Shown piece by piece: positions 32,353 to 34,288 of a DNA stretch of 34,288 nt (position 1 is the first letter of the stretch; the number at the start of each line of letters is the position of its first letter). Position numbers and translations under genes: made by a program. The notes under the pieces were generated by a model. It made no database searches. It saw only the letters and a list, made by a program, of their open reading frames with translations, and had not been told where the DNA came from. Source of the DNA: Ectobacillus antri (lineage in GTDB: Bacteria; Bacillota; Bacilli; Bacillales; Bacillaceae_G); assembly GCF_003852715.1 (NCBI RefSeq), contig NZ_RIAV01000025.1:1-34288 (forward strand), written 5' to 3'.

Positions 32353-33486
32353 ATGGGAAAAGTATGGGCGATTTGCTTATTTGAATTACAGCGGTTATTA
32401 GGTAACCCTCGTAGCTATTTAGTCATGCTCTTAATGCCGTTAGCCTTCACGTTTGTGTTCGGAACGCTACTTAATGGGTCTTCTACGAATAAGACCCAGC
32501 TTTTATTCGTAGAAGAAGAATCATCTATGCTTTCAAAGACATATTATCAAGAGCTGAAGGGAAATTCCTTGTTTGATGTGTCTGTTGTATCTGCGAAGGA
32601 AGCAAAAAAGCAGCTTGCAGATAAGAAGGTGGCCGGAGTCATTGTAATTCCAAAGGAGTTTACCGAAAGTTTCAATGTGAGCCTGCAATATTCACCAGAG
32701 TTTACTTCCAGAGGGAGTGTGAAGCAAGAACTAGAGCAAGCCTTAACAAAGGTGAAAACAAAAGTGGAAGCATCCAAAGTGTGGAGTAGCTACAGCAAGG
32801 AGCCTTGGGAAGGAATGTATCAAAAGCTTTCAGAGACTATTCAGCCCACTCCGTTACGTAAGGAGTTTATCATGAAGACAGCCGAGAATGTGAGTATGAG
32901 TAATGTATCAGCTCGTTCTGCGGGATTTTCGATTATGTTCGTTATGATTATTATGATGACAGCAACAGGGGCGATTTTGGAGGCGCGTAAAAATGGTGTA
33001 TGGTATAGGATGATGACCATGCCAGCTTCGAGGACGCAGGTACTGGGCGGCTATGTTTTATCATTCTTTCTTCTCGGTTGGATTCAGTTTGGTGCTTTAA
33101 TGCTGTTTACAAATGTACTATTTGATGTACAGTGGGGTGACATGCTAGGAATTGTTCTACTAGTTTCGGCATTGCTTCTCGCTATTGTTGGTATGGCATT
33201 GCTTATAGCCGGTATCGTCAAAACATCGGAACAACAGTCTGCGATAGGAAATATGGTTGTCATTTCTTCTTGTATGATTGCAGGTGTATACTGGCCAATC
33301 GAAATCGAGCCTATGTTTATGCAACGAATGGCGGACTTTGTTCCGCAAACATGGGCGATGCGCGGGTTTACAGAGTTAATTGCAAGGGGAGGCGGTATTG
33401 CGGATATCGCCGTATACGTGGGGGTACTATTCATATTTGCAATTGTATTTTTTACAGTTGGTTTGAAGCGAATTCGCTATGAGTAA
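32353..33486 (+). CDS. ABC-2 type permease, LnrN-like
   Basis: 377 residues with the same 1+5 helix layout as the preceding permease: helix NPRSYLVMLLMPLAFTFVFG, an extracytoplasmic domain to ~190, then helices from FSIMFVMIIMMTATGAILEA onward. MMTMPASRTQVLGGYVLSFF resembles the coupling segment of its neighbour, so the two probably form a heterodimer. GGAGGAAAGAAAC precedes the ATG. It is the last gene of the operon. Confidence 0.88.
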   Translation: MGKVWAICLFELQRLLGNPRSYLVMLLMPLAFTFVFGTLLNGSSTNKTQLLFVEEESSMLSKTYYQELKGNSLFDVSVVSAKEAKKQLADKKVAGVIVIPKEFTESFNVSLQYSPEFTSRGSVKQELEQALTKVKTKVEASKVWSSYSKEPWEGMYQKLSETIQPTPLRKEFIMKTAENVSMSNVSARSAGFSIMFVMIIMMTATGAILEARKNGVWYRMMTMPASRTQVLGGYVLSFFLLGWIQFGALMLFTNVLFDVQWGDMLGIVLLVSALLLAIVGMALLIAGIVKTSEQQSAIGNMVVISSCMIAGVYWPIEIEPMFMQRMADFVPQTWAMRGFTELIARGGGIADIAVYVGVLFIFAIVFFTVGLKRIRYE

Positions 33487-33506
33487 GGGGCGAGTCGCCA
33501 AATTAG

Positions 33507-33543
33507 TAAAAAAGGAGTCTACGCGCGCAGGCGTTCGACTCCT
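33507..33543 (-). terminator. Terminator between convergent genes
   Basis: AGGAGTC (33513-33519) pairs with GACTCCT (33537-33543). On the reverse strand it is followed by TTTTTTAC. It serves the small reverse-strand gene and may also stop the ABC operon. Confidence 0.75.
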
Positions 33544-33713
33544 GATTCTTCTTGTTTCTCTGGTAGAAGCGAGATAAAAATGGAAATGAGCATCATACAC
33601 ATAACAATAACAATGAGAGTCAGCATGGGGAAGAATGGAAACAAAAGCAATGAACCTAGAATGAAAAGAGTGAGAAGAATATAGTTCACAACATATAAAA
33701 ATAGACCTTCCAT
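33519..33713 (-). CDS. Small two-helix membrane protein
   Basis: 64 residues: MEGLFLYVVNYILLTLFILG then SLLLFPFFPMLTLIVIVMCM, with hydrophobic segments ~4-27 and ~30-50, and a charged tail (PEKQEESGVERLRA). GCGGAGG lies 6-12 bases before the ATG at 33713, and the stop is in a terminator. The start, ribosome binding site and terminator support a real gene. No family recognised. Confidence 0.65.
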   Translation of the reverse strand: MEGLFLYVVNYILLTLFILGSLLLFPFFPMLTLIVIVMCMMLISIFISLLPEKQEESGVERLRA

Positions 33714-33907
33714 ACAAACCTCCGCGCATCAATTTTTTTACTAGTGCCGTTTCACCTATATATATGCTTGTCTTCTAGTAAATAGACGTAAAAAAGAGAT
33801 TGAGAGATTGCTCATTCATTATCAATGCTTTGCGCATAAGTAATTTTAAAATAAAGAGGAATGTAATGAGATTTTTTACTACATGCTAGCAGGTAGAAAT
33901 CTAAAGC
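33714..33907 (+). other. Intergenic stretch before the tandem repeats
   Basis: AT-rich, no open frame with a ribosome binding site. It should contain the promoter of the reverse-strand gene at 33519-33713. CTAGT and ACTAG copies at 33738-33742 and 33775-33779 are noted without interpretation. Confidence 0.3.
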
Positions 33908-34288
33908 CTTATAAGAATACCTTGCGGACCACCAGAGAGAAGAAATGAGAGGTTAGGTGCCCCGCAAGAGAGGCTTGTGGACCACCAGAGAGAAGAAAAG
34001 AGGAGTTAGGTGTCCCGCAAGATAGCGTCCTGGACCACTTGTACGAAGAAAAGAGGAGTTAGGTGTCCCGCAAGATAGCGTCCTGGACCACTTGTGCGAA
34101 GAAAAGAGGAGTTAGGTGTCCCGCAAGAGAGCGTTGTGGACCACCTGTGTGAAGAAAAGAAAGGTTCGGTGCCCCGCAAGAGAGGCTTGTGGACCACCTG
34201 TGCGAAGAAAAGAAAGGTTAGGTGCCCCGCAAGAGAGCGTTGTGGACCACCAGAGAGAAGAAAAGAGGAGTTAGGTGTCCCGCAAGAG
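33908..34288. repeat. 53-bp tandem repeat array, continues beyond the window
   Basis: The landmark CCCGCAAG occurs at 33961, 34014, 34067, 34120, 34173, 34226 and 34279, exactly 53 bp apart each time. A degenerate first unit runs from 33908. Unit consensus, in parts: CCCGCAAGAGAGCGTTGTGG, ACCACCNGNGNGAAGAAAAG, AGGAGTTAGGTGT. Units differ mainly in the segment after CGCAAG (AGAGGCTTG, ATAGCGTCC or AGAGCGTTG) and in ACCACCAGAGAG versus ACCACTTGTGCG. The length is not a multiple of three and no frame has a start, so it is probably non-coding. Repeats abut without unique spacers. Confidence 0.95.

Noticed and set aside
33908-34288. CRISPR array
   Set aside because: The regular spacing comes from a 53-bp unit repeated end to end. 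The varying segments recur between units and are not unique spacers, and no cas genes are near.

Overview
The window is low-GC Firmicute DNA from a Bacillaceae chromosome. The evidence is the order rRNA operon end, nine tRNA genes, arginase, cdaA-cdaR-glmM and glmS with its ribozyme, together with the protein sequences. The proteins resemble those of the Bacillus cereus group, but from memory GlmM differs from the B. cereus protein at many positions. A relative just outside that group (for example an Ectobacillus-like lineage) is my best guess, not a firm identification.

Layout. 1-1.3 kb: end of a 23S rRNA, a 5S rRNA, a broken tRNA-Asn copy, then Asn, Thr, Glu, Val, Tyr, Gln, Lys, Gly and Ala tRNAs and a terminator. 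1.35-9.8 kb: core metabolism and cell wall supply: glycerate kinase, arginase, c-di-AMP synthase CdaA and its partner CdaR, GlmM, the glmS ribozyme and GlmS. 9.8-15.9 kb: an accessory segment directly downstream of glmS, full of decayed mobile DNA: an internally deleted IS3-family element, an IS66-family 5' fragment, and a chimeric IS3-family element carrying a 258-bp MITE. Between them sits a two-gene cassette: a secreted protein whose C-terminus resembles the bacteriocin closticin 574, and a divergent small membrane protein that could be its immunity protein. An Hsp20 gene and gene debris follow.

15.95-33.7 kb: mostly envelope-stress and antibiotic-defence genes. A two-component system, a BcrAB-like ABC transporter and undecaprenyl-pyrophosphate phosphatase form one module. 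An ABC-F ATPase is preceded by a short leader peptide and overlapping antiterminator and terminator hairpins. A LiaRS/LnrJK-type two-component system and a three-gene ABC exporter match the LnrJKLMN (linearmycin resistance) layout. A P-loop protein, a DUF2339-type membrane protein, a TspO-like protein and a chemotaxis receptor lie between these modules. The window ends in a 53-bp tandem repeat array that continues past the right edge.

How the parts work together: CdaA/CdaR/GlmM/GlmS link c-di-AMP signalling with UDP-GlcNAc precursor supply. The downstream defence modules protect the lipid II cycle, membrane and ribosome. Links between the bacteriocin cassette and those modules are inference from proximity only.
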